Source: Akkermansia muciniphila
GTDB taxonomy: Bacteria > Pseudomonadota > Gammaproteobacteria > Burkholderiales > Burkholderiaceae_C
DNA: 10,017 nt
Direction of reading: 5' to 3'
Assembly (NCBI GenBank): GCA_943327015.2
Contig: CALPVM020000059.1
Location: 1-10,017, forward strand
This document shows, one piece after another, positions 1 to 6,480 of the stretch (within the stretch, counting starts at the first letter, position 1; each line of letters starts with the position of its first letter). Under the pieces are notes generated by a model, which was not told the DNA's origin, ran no database searches, and saw nothing but the letters and a program-made list of their open reading frames with translations. Position numbers and translations under genes: made by a program.

Positions 1-978
1 ACCCTTCATCAAGGTAACTAAGCCCATCAGGTGCCCCACCACACGCCCGGTTTTGCCGCGTGAGAGTTCTGCCACATCGGGGTTCTTTTTTTGCGGCATG
101 ATGGAGCTACCGGTACAAAACCGATCGGCAATGTCTATAAAGCCAAAACTCTGGCTCATCCACAAAATCAGTTCTTCACTCAGGCGGCTAATGTGCACCA
201 TGGCCAATGTGGCGGCAGCGGTAAATTCAATGGCAAAATCACGGTCGCTTACGGCATCTAAGCTGTTTTGGCACACTTGTGGCTGGCCTTGGGCATCTAC
301 CATGCCGAGTGTGGTGGCTACGCGCTCACGGTCCAGCGGGTAGCTGGTTCCGGCCAATGCAGCGGCGCCTAATGGTAAGCGGTTAACCCGTCGGCGTACA
401 TCCAGCATCCGATCAGCGTCGCGGCTGAACATCTCTACATACGCCAGCATATGGTGTCCAAAGCTCACCGGTTGCGCTACCTGCAAATGGGTAAAGCCCG
501 GCAGAATAACGTCTACGTTTTTTTCAGCCAGCGCCAGTAGCGATTTTTGCAAACCGGTTAGCAAATCACCAATCAGGTCAATTTCGTCCCGCAGCCAGAG
601 GCGCACATCGGTGGCTACCTGGTCATTGCGGCTGCGCCCGGTGTGGAGGCGTTTTCCGGCATCACCTACCAGTTGGGTTAAGCGTGCTTCAATATTCAGG
701 TGCACGTCTTCCAAATCTAATTTCCATTCAAATTGGCCGGATTCTATTTCGGAGCGAATTTGCGCCATGCCATTTTGTATAGCAGCATGGTCAGTAGCGT
801 TGATAATGCCTTGTGCACAAAGCATATCGGCGTGCGCCAAAGAACCGCTGATATCGGCCTGCCACAAGCGTTTGTCAAAAAAAACGCTGGACGTATAGCG
901 CTTGACCAGGTCGCTCATAGGTTCGGAAAATAGCGCCGACCACGCCTGGGATTTTTTGTCGAATTGGTTTTGGGACAT
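1..978 (-). CDS. argH: Argininosuccinate lyase, 3' end cut by window edge
   Basis: Cytoplasmic enzyme of the fumarase/aspartase superfamily that splits argininosuccinate into arginine and fumarate, the last step of arginine synthesis. Read on the minus strand from ATG at 978, the frame stays open for 326 codons to position 1; the family is about 460 residues, so roughly the last 135 are missing. Visible signatures are HTGRSRNDQ (112-120), GFTHLQ with His164 (161-166), and the family signature GSSIMPQKKNP (290-300) with the mobile-loop serines 291/292. The overall wording matches Burkholderiales ArgH as I remember it. One oddity: the N-terminal WGGRF/WSARF motif reads WSALF here (13-17), replacing a conserved arginine with Leu16. 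No clear Shine-Dalgarno precedes the ATG, but no later ATG would keep this motif. It is divergent from the kinase gene with 37 bp between starts. Confidence 0.97.
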   Translation of the reverse strand, partial: MSQNQFDKKSQAWSALFSEPMSDLVKRYTSSVFFDKRLWQADISGSLAHADMLCAQGIINATDHAAIQNGMAQIRSEIESGQFEWKLDLEDVHLNIEARLTQLVGDAGKRLHTGRSRNDQVATDVRLWLRDEIDLIGDLLTGLQKSLLALAEKNVDVILPGFTHLQVAQPVSFGHHMLAYVEMFSRDADRMLDVRRRVNRLPLGAAALAGTSYPLDRERVATTLGMVDAQGQPQVCQNSLDAVSDRDFAIEFTAAATLAMVHISRLSEELILWMSQSFGFIDIADRFCTGSSIMPQKKNPDVAELSRGKTGRVVGHLMGLVTLMKG

Positions 979-1015
979 GAACTACGTGTAAATTTGGAGT
1001 AAAACGGAACAACAC

Positions 1016-2044
1016 ATGCGCGATACCCAAATATTATCAACCCTACAGGAGCCACCGGGCTCCTCCAGTCAGACTTCTGCTCTGGTTTTTGATGCCTGCA
1101 ACATCGGAGTGGTGCTGCGCGCGGTACTTTTTGTTGAGTTGGTGATAGCTATTGCCGTCATGTTCGAGGCACCCAATGTCTGGGACTGGTTAACTCGACT
1201 CTCAGTGGTTACTGCAGGAGCCTTGCCTGCAACCTTGGCTTGGTTATTGGTGTTGTGTGGATGCAAACGTTTTTTAATGCGTTGGCAGCCTGTGCTACAA
1301 AATTTTTTAGCCATTGTGCTTGGAGCCGTTTGTGGTGTGTACGGTTGTGGTGTTTTAACCTTGGCTGGTATGTTGGACTATTCTCCTTGGTGGGCCAGTG
1401 CCTTTTGTGGAGCGCTATTATCCGCGGTGCTGGTAGCAGCACTCATTATGCGTGCCAAGGGACGCACTCCGGCAGATACAGCAGCTCAGTTGACCGAACT
1501 TCAATCACGCATTCGTCCGCATTTCTTGTTTAACACTCTCAACAGTGCCATTGCCTTGGTACGTGCAGAACCTGCTACGGCAGAGCGTTTGCTGGAGGAT
1601 TTGAGTGAACTCTTTCGCCATGCATTAATGGCTGCTGGTGACTCGGTTACTTTGGCCGAAGAAATTGATTTAGCCCAACGCTACCTCGCCATTGAACAGG
1701 TAAGGTTTGGAGATCGTTTGCGTATGCAGTGGACTCTCGACCCGCGCGTAGCACATGCCCGTTTGCCGCCATTGTTGCTGCAGCCCTTAGTAGAAAATGC
1801 CGTGCGGCATGGGGTAGAGCCGTCTGAAGCCGGCGCAGACGTGCACGTTTCTACCCAGTTGCGTGGTTCGGTGGTAGTCATTAAAGTACGCAATACTGTA
1901 CCTGCTGGGCAGGGTACGGGGGGGCATGGATTAGCACTACGCAATGTGCGTGACAGGTTGCTGTTGTTGCATGATGTACAGGGGCAGTTTTCCAGTAAAT
2001 TAAAAGATGGTGTGTACCAGGTACGAATGGAGGTTCCATTATGA
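1016..2044 (+). CDS. algZ: AlgZ/FimS-like LytS-family sensor histidine kinase
   Basis: Inner-membrane sensor kinase of 342 residues, predicted partner of the LytTR regulator that follows. Four hydrophobic segments fill the N-terminal half (about 30-50, 63-82, 94-118, 126-145), then the His_kinase domain typical of the LytS/YehU group: H-box RPHFLFNTLN (167-176) with phospho-acceptor His169, an N-box with VENAVRHG (259-266), and a glycine-rich GGHGLALRN (302-310). No PAS, GAF or large periplasmic domain is visible, so sensing would have to involve the membrane part. Five cysteines (81, 83, 106, 111, 131) lie in or next to the membrane segments. The ATG at 1016 has GGA at 1006-1008 upstream. 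The stop overlaps the regulator's start as ATGA (2041-2044). In Pseudomonas the equivalent argH-algZ-algR locus controls alginate and type IV pili; the target here is unknown. Confidence 0.9.
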   Translation: MRDTQILSTLQEPPGSSSQTSALVFDACNIGVVLRAVLFVELVIAIAVMFEAPNVWDWLTRLSVVTAGALPATLAWLLVLCGCKRFLMRWQPVLQNFLAIVLGAVCGVYGCGVLTLAGMLDYSPWWASAFCGALLSAVLVAALIMRAKGRTPADTAAQLTELQSRIRPHFLFNTLNSAIALVRAEPATAERLLEDLSELFRHALMAAGDSVTLAEEIDLAQRYLAIEQVRFGDRLRMQWTLDPRVAHARLPPLLLQPLVENAVRHGVEPSEAGADVHVSTQLRGSVVVIKVRNTVPAGQGTGGHGLALRNVRDRLLLLHDVQGQFSSKLKDGVYQVRMEVPL

Positions 2045-2814
2045 ACAATCAGCAAGACTCTGCCCCACTTTTGAGGGTGTTGGTGGTCGATGATGAGGCG
2101 TTGGCGCGGTCACGCCTGCGTAGTTTGATTACCAATGGATCAGAAACCTTAGCTACCGTGCAGTCGGAGGCTTCTAGTGCCCAGCAAGCCATGGAGATTT
2201 TGCAGCATCAAGAGGTGGATGTGGTTTTAATGGACATTCATATGCCAGGCGTGGATGGACTGGCCTTGGCGCAAAAATTGCGAGCCTTGCCGCAGCCTCC
2301 CGCTATTATTTTTGTGACAGCATTTGCCGAGCACGCAGTACAGGCTTTTGAACTTGAGGCCATCGATTATTTAACCAAACCTGTTCGGTTAGAGCGCTTG
2401 CAAACGGCTTTGCACAAGGCGCAACGTTTTTTACAAGAACGGGAGCGATCGGCAGAACCAGTTGATACAGAAGAAGTTTTAATTATCCAAGAGCGCAGTC
2501 GCACCGAAAGAGTGCCACTGCAACAGGTGGTGTACTTTAAAGCAGAGCTTAAGTACATTACTGTGCGAACGGCTGCCCGAAGTTACATTATGGATGGCTC
2601 GTTAAATGACCTGGAGCAAAAATACGGCCAGCATTACATGCGGGTTCACCGCAATGCATTGATTGCTAAACGTGCCGTACGCTCGCTGGAAAAACACTAC
2701 GACCCCCAAGAAGGTGAGTGCTGGACGGTTCGGTTGCTGGGTGTAGACGAAAAACTACACGTATCACGCCGCCAATTGACCGGCGTGCGAGATCTTATAG
2801 GCCGGAAAAACTGA
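2041..2814 (+). CDS. algR: AlgR-like LytTR response regulator
   Basis: Cytoplasmic DNA-binding response regulator of 257 residues. Residues 12-128 form a receiver domain: acidic pair Asp17/Asp18, phospho-acceptor Asp65 in VVLMDIHMPG, Thr93, and Lys113 in the LTKP motif. After a Glu/Arg-rich linker, residues about 145-252 form a LytTR DNA-binding domain, recognisable by YFKAELKYITVRT (165-177) and MRVHRNALI (200-208). Length is close to Pseudomonas AlgR (248), with about 11 extra residues before the first strand. Translation is probably coupled to the kinase, because the start ATG at 2041 lies in the kinase stop (ATGA). The gene ends 2 bp from the end of the convergent SDR gene. AlgR proteins bind promoters of surface-structure genes in Pseudomonas; here only the regulator class is certain, not the regulon. 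Confidence 0.92.
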   Translation: MNNQQDSAPLLRVLVVDDEALARSRLRSLITNGSETLATVQSEASSAQQAMEILQHQEVDVVLMDIHMPGVDGLALAQKLRALPQPPAIIFVTAFAEHAVQAFELEAIDYLTKPVRLERLQTALHKAQRFLQERERSAEPVDTEEVLIIQERSRTERVPLQQVVYFKAELKYITVRTAARSYIMDGSLNDLEQKYGQHYMRVHRNALIAKRAVRSLEKHYDPQEGECWTVRLLGVDEKLHVSRRQLTGVRDLIGRKN

Positions 2815-2816
2815 AA

Positions 2817-3713
2817 TTAACCCAGATAGCGTACACCGGTCATATTTTCAGACATTTCCCACAAACGCTTGGCATCGGCTTCGTTGCGTGAGGCCCGGTT
2901 GGACCCCACCTTAACAGGCGCACCACGCATTTCACCCAAAGAACGAGGGCCACAGTAGTCTCCACCTTGAATATCTTCACCCAGAGCGGCATACAGCGTA
3001 GGAAGCGCCCCAGCCGCTGACGATTGCCCAACCAAAGGGAATAACGCTGTCAGAATTTTCGGAAAATTTTGCGCTAAATTGGTAGCAGATACGCCGGGGT
3101 GTGCTGCAACAGAATAAGTGTTAAGTCCCGCAGCACGCAGGCGTCGGTCGAGCTCGTAGGCAAACATCAGACATGCCAATTTGCTTTGACCGTAGGCGCT
3201 GCGTTTGCTGTAGCCGCGTTTGAAATGGGGGTCTTCAAACCGAAAGCCTACCCATTTATGCGCCAAGCTACTCAGGCTAACCACCCTTGACGTGGGTGTT
3301 TTAGCCAGCAGCGGCAACAATAAACCCGTTAAAGCAAAGTGCCCTAAATAGTTGGTGGCCAGTTGGCTCTCAAAGCCATCTTCGCTCAAAGAATAGGGCG
3401 GCATCATAATGCCAGCGTTGTTGATGAGCAAATCCAGCGTGTCGTGTTTTTTACTGTAAGTGTCTACAAATTTGCGCACCGACTTCAGACTGTTTAAATC
3501 CAGGGCAATGCATTCAATCAAGGCGGCTGGTAGTTGGCGCAGAATTTCTTGTTTGGCGTGTTCGGATTTAACCAAATTACGGCAGGCCAGAACCACATGG
3601 CAATTTTTGCGCGCGAGTTCTAGCGCAGTGTCAAAACCAAGGCCAATATTGGCTCCGGTAATGATGGCAATGCGTCCGGTTTGGTCTTCTGCGTCGTGAA
3701 TAGTCCAGCTCAT
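2817..3713 (-). CDS. SDR-family NAD(P)-dependent oxidoreductase (retinol dehydrogenase-like)
   Basis: Short-chain dehydrogenase/reductase of 298 residues with a single Rossmann domain. Visible are the nucleotide-binding motif TGANIGLG (19-26), an Asp-Leu pair at 71-72, NNAG (98-101), Asn121, the catalytic serine region (Ser148/149) and YGQSK with Tyr174 and Lys178, followed by HPG (205-207). The Arg at 45 (ACRN, 43-46) is the kind of residue that favours NADP over NAD, as in RDH11-14-like SDRs. The substrate cannot be read from sequence; members of this branch act on alcohols, aldehydes or ketones, often lipophilic ones. The ATG at 3713 is supported by AGAGGA five bases upstream (minus strand). 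The gene is convergent with algR and divergent from the lipoprotein gene, so it is probably transcribed alone. It has no signal peptide. Confidence 0.92.
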   Translation of the reverse strand: MSWTIHDAEDQTGRIAIITGANIGLGFDTALELARKNCHVVLACRNLVKSEHAKQEILRQLPAALIECIALDLNSLKSVRKFVDTYSKKHDTLDLLINNAGIMMPPYSLSEDGFESQLATNYLGHFALTGLLLPLLAKTPTSRVVSLSSLAHKWVGFRFEDPHFKRGYSKRSAYGQSKLACLMFAYELDRRLRAAGLNTYSVAAHPGVSATNLAQNFPKILTALFPLVGQSSAAGALPTLYAALGEDIQGGDYCGPRSLGEMRGAPVKVGSNRASRNEADAKRLWEMSENMTGVRYLG

Positions 3714-3758
3714 GTCGTCCTCTTGGTTGTTATATGCGTATCAGGTTTGCATGCTACC

Positions 3759-3775
3759 GCATTGTGGTGCAATGC
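3759..3775. repeat. Inverted repeat GCATTG-N5-CAATGC in a divergent intergenic region
   Basis: A perfect 6-bp dyad (GCATTG, spacer TGGTG, CAATGC) sits midway between the SDR gene (minus) and the lipoprotein gene (plus). Two copies of the self-complementary hexamer GCATGC flank or overlap it at 3749-3754 and 3774-3779. It overlaps the possible -35 of the lipoprotein promoter, so it could be an operator. That role is inference; a 6-bp dyad can occur by chance. Confidence 0.35.
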
Positions 3776-3789
3776 ATGCGCTTTACAAT
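3762..3789 (+). promoter_or_regulatory. Candidate sigma70-type promoter for the lipoprotein/cupin genes
   Basis: TACAAT at 3784-3789 is a good -10 match and lies 29 bp before the lipoprotein ATG. The best -35 at workable spacing is TTGTGG (3762-3767, 16-bp spacer), matching only TTG of the consensus. On the other strand, TATAAC (3729-3734) could be a -10 for the SDR gene, but it lacks a convincing -35. Confidence 0.35.
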
Positions 3790-3808
3790 GAAAATGTTTT
3801 ACTCAACC

Positions 3809-3812
3809 AAGG
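3809..3812 (+). promoter_or_regulatory. Ribosome binding site deciding the lipoprotein start
   Basis: AAGG lies 6 nt before ATG 3819 and 9 nt before ATG 3822. The in-frame TTG at 3816 would be only 3 nt away, so the ATG at 3819 (or 3822) is preferred. Confidence 0.5.
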
Positions 3813-3818
3813 TCATTG

Positions 3819-4175
3819 ATGATGCAAACCCCCATTTACCGAACACTACTCATAACCACCGCAGCGGTATCTTTATTGCTGGGGGGCTGCACTCAGGAGC
3901 AGCAAAATAAAATTGGCCGCAATATCCAAAATTGGACCGGAACCAACGGAGTGGTGGAGTTTTATGCCGGCGACAAAGTGGTGCGCCGTTTTCTGGAAGT
4001 GGACAAGCTCAGTACCGCCATGGGTACGGATGACAACCAAGCGCGCCCCTACCGTTTTGGCTATGGTGTGATGGACGAAAATCTGAATATGAAGGTGGAC
4101 GAGGGCGAGAAGAAGGTGTATTTTGAGGTGAGTGACTACAGCTCAAACTACCTGTTTTTTGAGAATCCGCGTTAA
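3819..4175 (+). CDS. Small predicted lipoprotein with EF-hand-like loop
   Basis: Predicted secreted lipoprotein of 118 residues. A short hydrophobic signal peptide ends in a clear lipobox, LGGC, with the lipidated cysteine at residue 24, so the mature chain is about 95 residues. Residue 25 is Thr, not Asp, so outer-membrane sorting is plausible. The mature part begins with a polar Gln-rich stretch, then beta-rich sequence (VVEFYAGDKVVRRFLEVDKL) and ends in VYFEVSDYSSNYLFFENP. Residues 86-97 have the spacing of a calcium-binding EF-hand loop: Asp86, Asn88, Asn90, hydrophobic Val93, Asp94 and Glu97, but Met instead of Gly at loop position 6. I do not recognise a named family; similar short proteins in other proteobacteria are annotated hypothetical, as far as I remember. 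It is probably co-transcribed with the cupin gene 16 nt downstream. Confidence 0.8.
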   Translation: MMQTPIYRTLLITTAAVSLLLGGCTQEQQNKIGRNIQNWTGTNGVVEFYAGDKVVRRFLEVDKLSTAMGTDDNQARPYRFGYGVMDENLNMKVDEGEKKVYFEVSDYSSNYLFFENPR

Positions 4176-4191
4176 TTAAGTGAACACCTAT

Positions 4192-4845
4192 ATGCTGATA
4201 CACACAGATTATTCAAAAAAAATAGCCATTAATTCTAAAGAGCTTGATTGGGTGCCATCTCCTGTTCAAGGAGTTGACAGAAAAATGCTAGAAAGAGATG
4301 GTCAAGAAGCTGCAAGGGCAACAAGCATAGTGCGCTATGCGCCCGGCGCAGTTTTCTCAAGCCACCAGCATGATTTAGGCGAGGAGATTCTTGTTTTAGT
4401 CGGTACATTGAAGGATGAATATGGAGAGTATTCTCCGGGAACCTATATCAAAAATCCGCCCGGCTCGCAGCATACACCTTTCACGCAAGAAGGATGTACG
4501 CTGTTTGTCAAACTCAGACACATGGCGCCTGATGATTCAGAGCGGTTGGTGATTGATAGCCAGTCTACGGACTGGTTTCCAGGTTTGGTTCCTGGCTTGT
4601 TTGTGCTGCCATTGTCTACGTTTGGAACTACGAATACAGCGATGGTTCGCTGGGCTCCGGGTACCTATTTCAATGCACATAGGCATTTTGGCGGAGAAGA
4701 GATTTTCGTCGTTAATGGTGTGTTTGAAGACGAGCATGGACGCTACCCCGAAGGTTTTTGGTTACGCAGTCCCCATATGAGTTCTCACAAGCCCTTCAGC
4801 ACCGAGGGGTGTACTATTCTGGTCAAAACAGGACATCTTTTTTGA
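4192..4845 (+). CDS. Tandem ChrR-type cupin domain protein
   Basis: Cytoplasmic protein of 217 residues built of two cupin domains of the type found at the C-terminus of the anti-sigma factor ChrR. Each half carries the full G-x5-HxH-x3-E-x6-G motif: His58, His60, Glu64 with His94 in the first, and His163, His165, Glu169 with His199 in the second. Both halves could therefore bind a metal. The N-terminal zinc-binding anti-sigma domain of ChrR is absent and no sigma factor gene is nearby, so it is either an orphan sensor or a small metal-dependent enzyme. I chose ATG 4192 because it gives the usual MLIHTDYS opening and has AAGTGA 8 nt upstream; GTG at 4180 would add four residues. The first half contains AGA, AGG and ATA codons that are rare in neighbouring genes. 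Confidence 0.88.
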   Translation: MLIHTDYSKKIAINSKELDWVPSPVQGVDRKMLERDGQEAARATSIVRYAPGAVFSSHQHDLGEEILVLVGTLKDEYGEYSPGTYIKNPPGSQHTPFTQEGCTLFVKLRHMAPDDSERLVIDSQSTDWFPGLVPGLFVLPLSTFGTTNTAMVRWAPGTYFNAHRHFGGEEIFVVNGVFEDEHGRYPEGFWLRSPHMSSHKPFSTEGCTILVKTGHLF

Positions 4846-4876
4846 CTTTGATGACACCCTCAGCACCGAAGCTGAT

Positions 4877-6361
4877 CTAGACAGTCGTGCCTTCCATTTC
4901 AGCAGGCTTTACCGCCTTAGTGCGTGATCGGGCTGGTTTTTTGGCCTCAGGAGTGGCCAAAGGTGTGGTTATAGGGGCAGTTTCAGCAGCAGAGGCGTAA
5001 GTAATGCCTAGCGCCGCTTCCAATGCCAAAATGGATTGGTCGGTGTAGTCCAGCATGCGCTGCAAAGCGGGTACTGAGCGGCGGCAGGCAATATAACCAA
5101 AACCGAGTTTGTCTTCGTAGCCGCTAATGGTAATGTTCAAGGCCAGGTAGTTAGTGGGAATGGACAAAGGATAAATCTCATCCAGCCGTGCACCATTCAA
5201 ATACAGCGGGTCTTTAGGACCGGGTACATTGGAAATAACCAGGTTAAACATCGGGTGTTTACGCGCAGAGCCGGTCACCATGGCAGGCCCCATGGGTGAA
5301 ATGGAGGTAATGCCGTGTGCCAGTTTGCGCAAACGCGACATGGTGGAGAGGCGTTCTTTGCCTTCTTTGGTGGATTCCACAATACGGTTTAAGCGCTTGA
5401 GGGGGTCTTTGATGTTGGTCGCCAAATTGGCCAGCAAAACACCCACTTGATTGCCACCTTTGTTGGTTTCGCCGTGGAGCGATACAGGAACCATAGCCAC
5501 CAGCGGTTTGCGTGGTAGTGCCTTTTGTGATTCCAGATATTGCCTCAGCGCACCGGAACAGATGGCTAATGTTACATCGTTAACGGTTGCACCTGCAGCC
5601 TCGCCAATGCGCTTGAGGCGTGCCAGAGAATACGATTGCGACGCAAAACGGCGCGAGCCGGAAATCTCGACGTTAAAGGGGGAGGGTGGTGCCTGGAACG
5701 GCAGTGCAGCAGCGGTATCGGCCAAAGTGGATCGTAGCATGTCCCAAACAGCGCTACGAATACCGGGCAAAATTTCGCTGCCAGCTTTGGCCATGTAGCT
5801 GATCTGCTTCATGAGTCCTTTGGAGTGGCCTTTTTTACCGGAGGTGGGGTGTTTGGCAAAAGGAACCGCCCACAGTGGAGGACGGATATCGTTGGCTGAT
5901 TTGGCCAAGCCATCAGCCATCATTTTGGCGCCGGTGATGCCGTCAATCAGCGCGTGGTGGATTTTCATGTACACCGCAAAACGGCCATCTGGCAGCCCTT
6001 CAATCACATAACATTCCCACAAGGGACGGTTACGATCCATCAAGTTACCGTGCAGGCGCGACACCATAGCCAGCAATTCGCGTATACGCCCGGGTTGGGG
6101 CAGAGCCAAATGGCGAAGGTGGTAGTCAAGTTCAAATTCGTTGTCTTCTTCCCAATACCACAGCCCCATACGCAATACCGGGCGCTGGTTAAATGGAGCC
6201 AGTGCAACAATGTGCTTACGCCACTCTTCGACCAGTTGGCTTACAAATTCCGGGCCACTGCCTGCTGGGGGAGTAAAAAGACTCAAACCTGCAACGTGCA
6301 TGGGTTGGGTACGGGTTTCCATCCAAAGAAAGGCAGAGTCAGTCGGGTTGAGAAGGTGCAT
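4877..6361 (-). CDS. Wax ester synthase/diacylglycerol acyltransferase (WS/DGAT)
   Basis: Membrane-associated bifunctional acyltransferase of 494 residues that joins acyl-CoA to fatty alcohols (wax esters) or diacylglycerol (triacylglycerol), forming storage lipid. The opening LNPTDSAFLWMETRTQPMH (4-22) is typical of the family. The active site HHALIDG is complete (His135, His136, Asp140, Gly141). PLWE (113-116), NDVTLA (261-266) and NVPGPKDPLYLNG (378-390) are also present. Residues from about 458 on form an Ala/Pro/Lys/Arg-rich tail not needed for the fold, making it longer than the roughly 450-470 residues usual in Acinetobacter or Marinobacter. ATG 6361 is chosen: it starts at the conserved opening and has GGAA 8 nt upstream, while the longer frame begins with a TTG at 6436 that falls inside the palindrome. 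It probably has its own promoter. It converges with the cupin gene. Confidence 0.93.
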   Translation of the reverse strand: MHLLNPTDSAFLWMETRTQPMHVAGLSLFTPPAGSGPEFVSQLVEEWRKHIVALAPFNQRPVLRMGLWYWEEDNEFELDYHLRHLALPQPGRIRELLAMVSRLHGNLMDRNRPLWECYVIEGLPDGRFAVYMKIHHALIDGITGAKMMADGLAKSANDIRPPLWAVPFAKHPTSGKKGHSKGLMKQISYMAKAGSEILPGIRSAVWDMLRSTLADTAAALPFQAPPSPFNVEISGSRRFASQSYSLARLKRIGEAAGATVNDVTLAICSGALRQYLESQKALPRKPLVAMVPVSLHGETNKGGNQVGVLLANLATNIKDPLKRLNRIVESTKEGKERLSTMSRLRKLAHGITSISPMGPAMVTGSARKHPMFNLVISNVPGPKDPLYLNGARLDEIYPLSIPTNYLALNITISGYEDKLGFGYIACRRSVPALQRMLDYTDQSILALEAALGITYASAAETAPITTPLATPEAKKPARSRTKAVKPAEMEGTTV

Positions 6362-6407
6362 GGTATTGGTTCCAGAAAAATGACGCAATGACAAATGTTT
6401 CCATTGT

Positions 6408-6436
6408 AGTAAAGCGCCCATCCATCTAAATGTCAA
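6408..6436 (-). promoter_or_regulatory. Candidate sigma70-type promoter of the WS/DGAT gene
   Basis: On the minus strand a consensus -35 TTGACA (6436-6431) is followed after 17 bp by TTTACT (6413-6408, four of six matches to TATAAT). A better hexamer TACAAT lies just beyond (6408-6403), but its spacing of 22 bp is too long. Transcription would start near 6400, leaving a leader of about 40 nt before ATG 6361. Confidence 0.45.
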
Positions 6437-6442
6437 TTGACA
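6431..6442. repeat. Perfect 12-bp palindrome TGTCAATTGACA, possible operator
   Basis: TGTCAATTGACA reads the same on both strands. Its left half is the -35 hexamer of the candidate WS/DGAT promoter, so a dimeric regulator bound here would block RNA polymerase. The factor is unknown; I do not recognise it as a FadR, PsrA or other named lipid-regulator site. Confidence 0.45.
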
Positions 6443-6471
6443 AAAAATAACTCAAGGATGCTTTGCACCCT
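6442..6471 (-). terminator. Likely intrinsic terminator after the hydrolase pair
   Basis: On the minus strand, 10 nt after the second hydrolase stop, AGGGTGC-AAA-GCATCCT can form a 7-bp stem with one G-U pair (6471-6455). After TGAG comes a T-rich tract TTATTTTTT (6450-6442). The four bases between stem and T-tract weaken it. It would separate the upstream operon from the WS/DGAT gene. Confidence 0.5.
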
Positions 6472-6480
6472 AATGCCTCT

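Noticed and set aside
53..933. Plus-strand open frames opposite argH
   Set aside because: They are shadows of argH, which shows strong family signatures on the minus strand.
979..1015. Promoter in the argH/algZ divergent gap
   Set aside because: TAAATT at 989-994 resembles a -10, but the nearest TTG hexamer (964-969) is 19 bp away and poor; the promoters may lie inside the coding regions.
4860..4875. Possible hairpin TCAGC-N6-GCTGA between the convergent cupin and WS/DGAT genes
   Set aside because: Only a 5-bp stem with no T-tract on either strand; not enough to call a terminator.
6362..6436. Longer WS/DGAT reading frame starting at TTG 6436
   Set aside because: It starts at a TTG inside the palindrome/-35, has no Shine-Dalgarno, and the extra 25 residues precede the normal family start.
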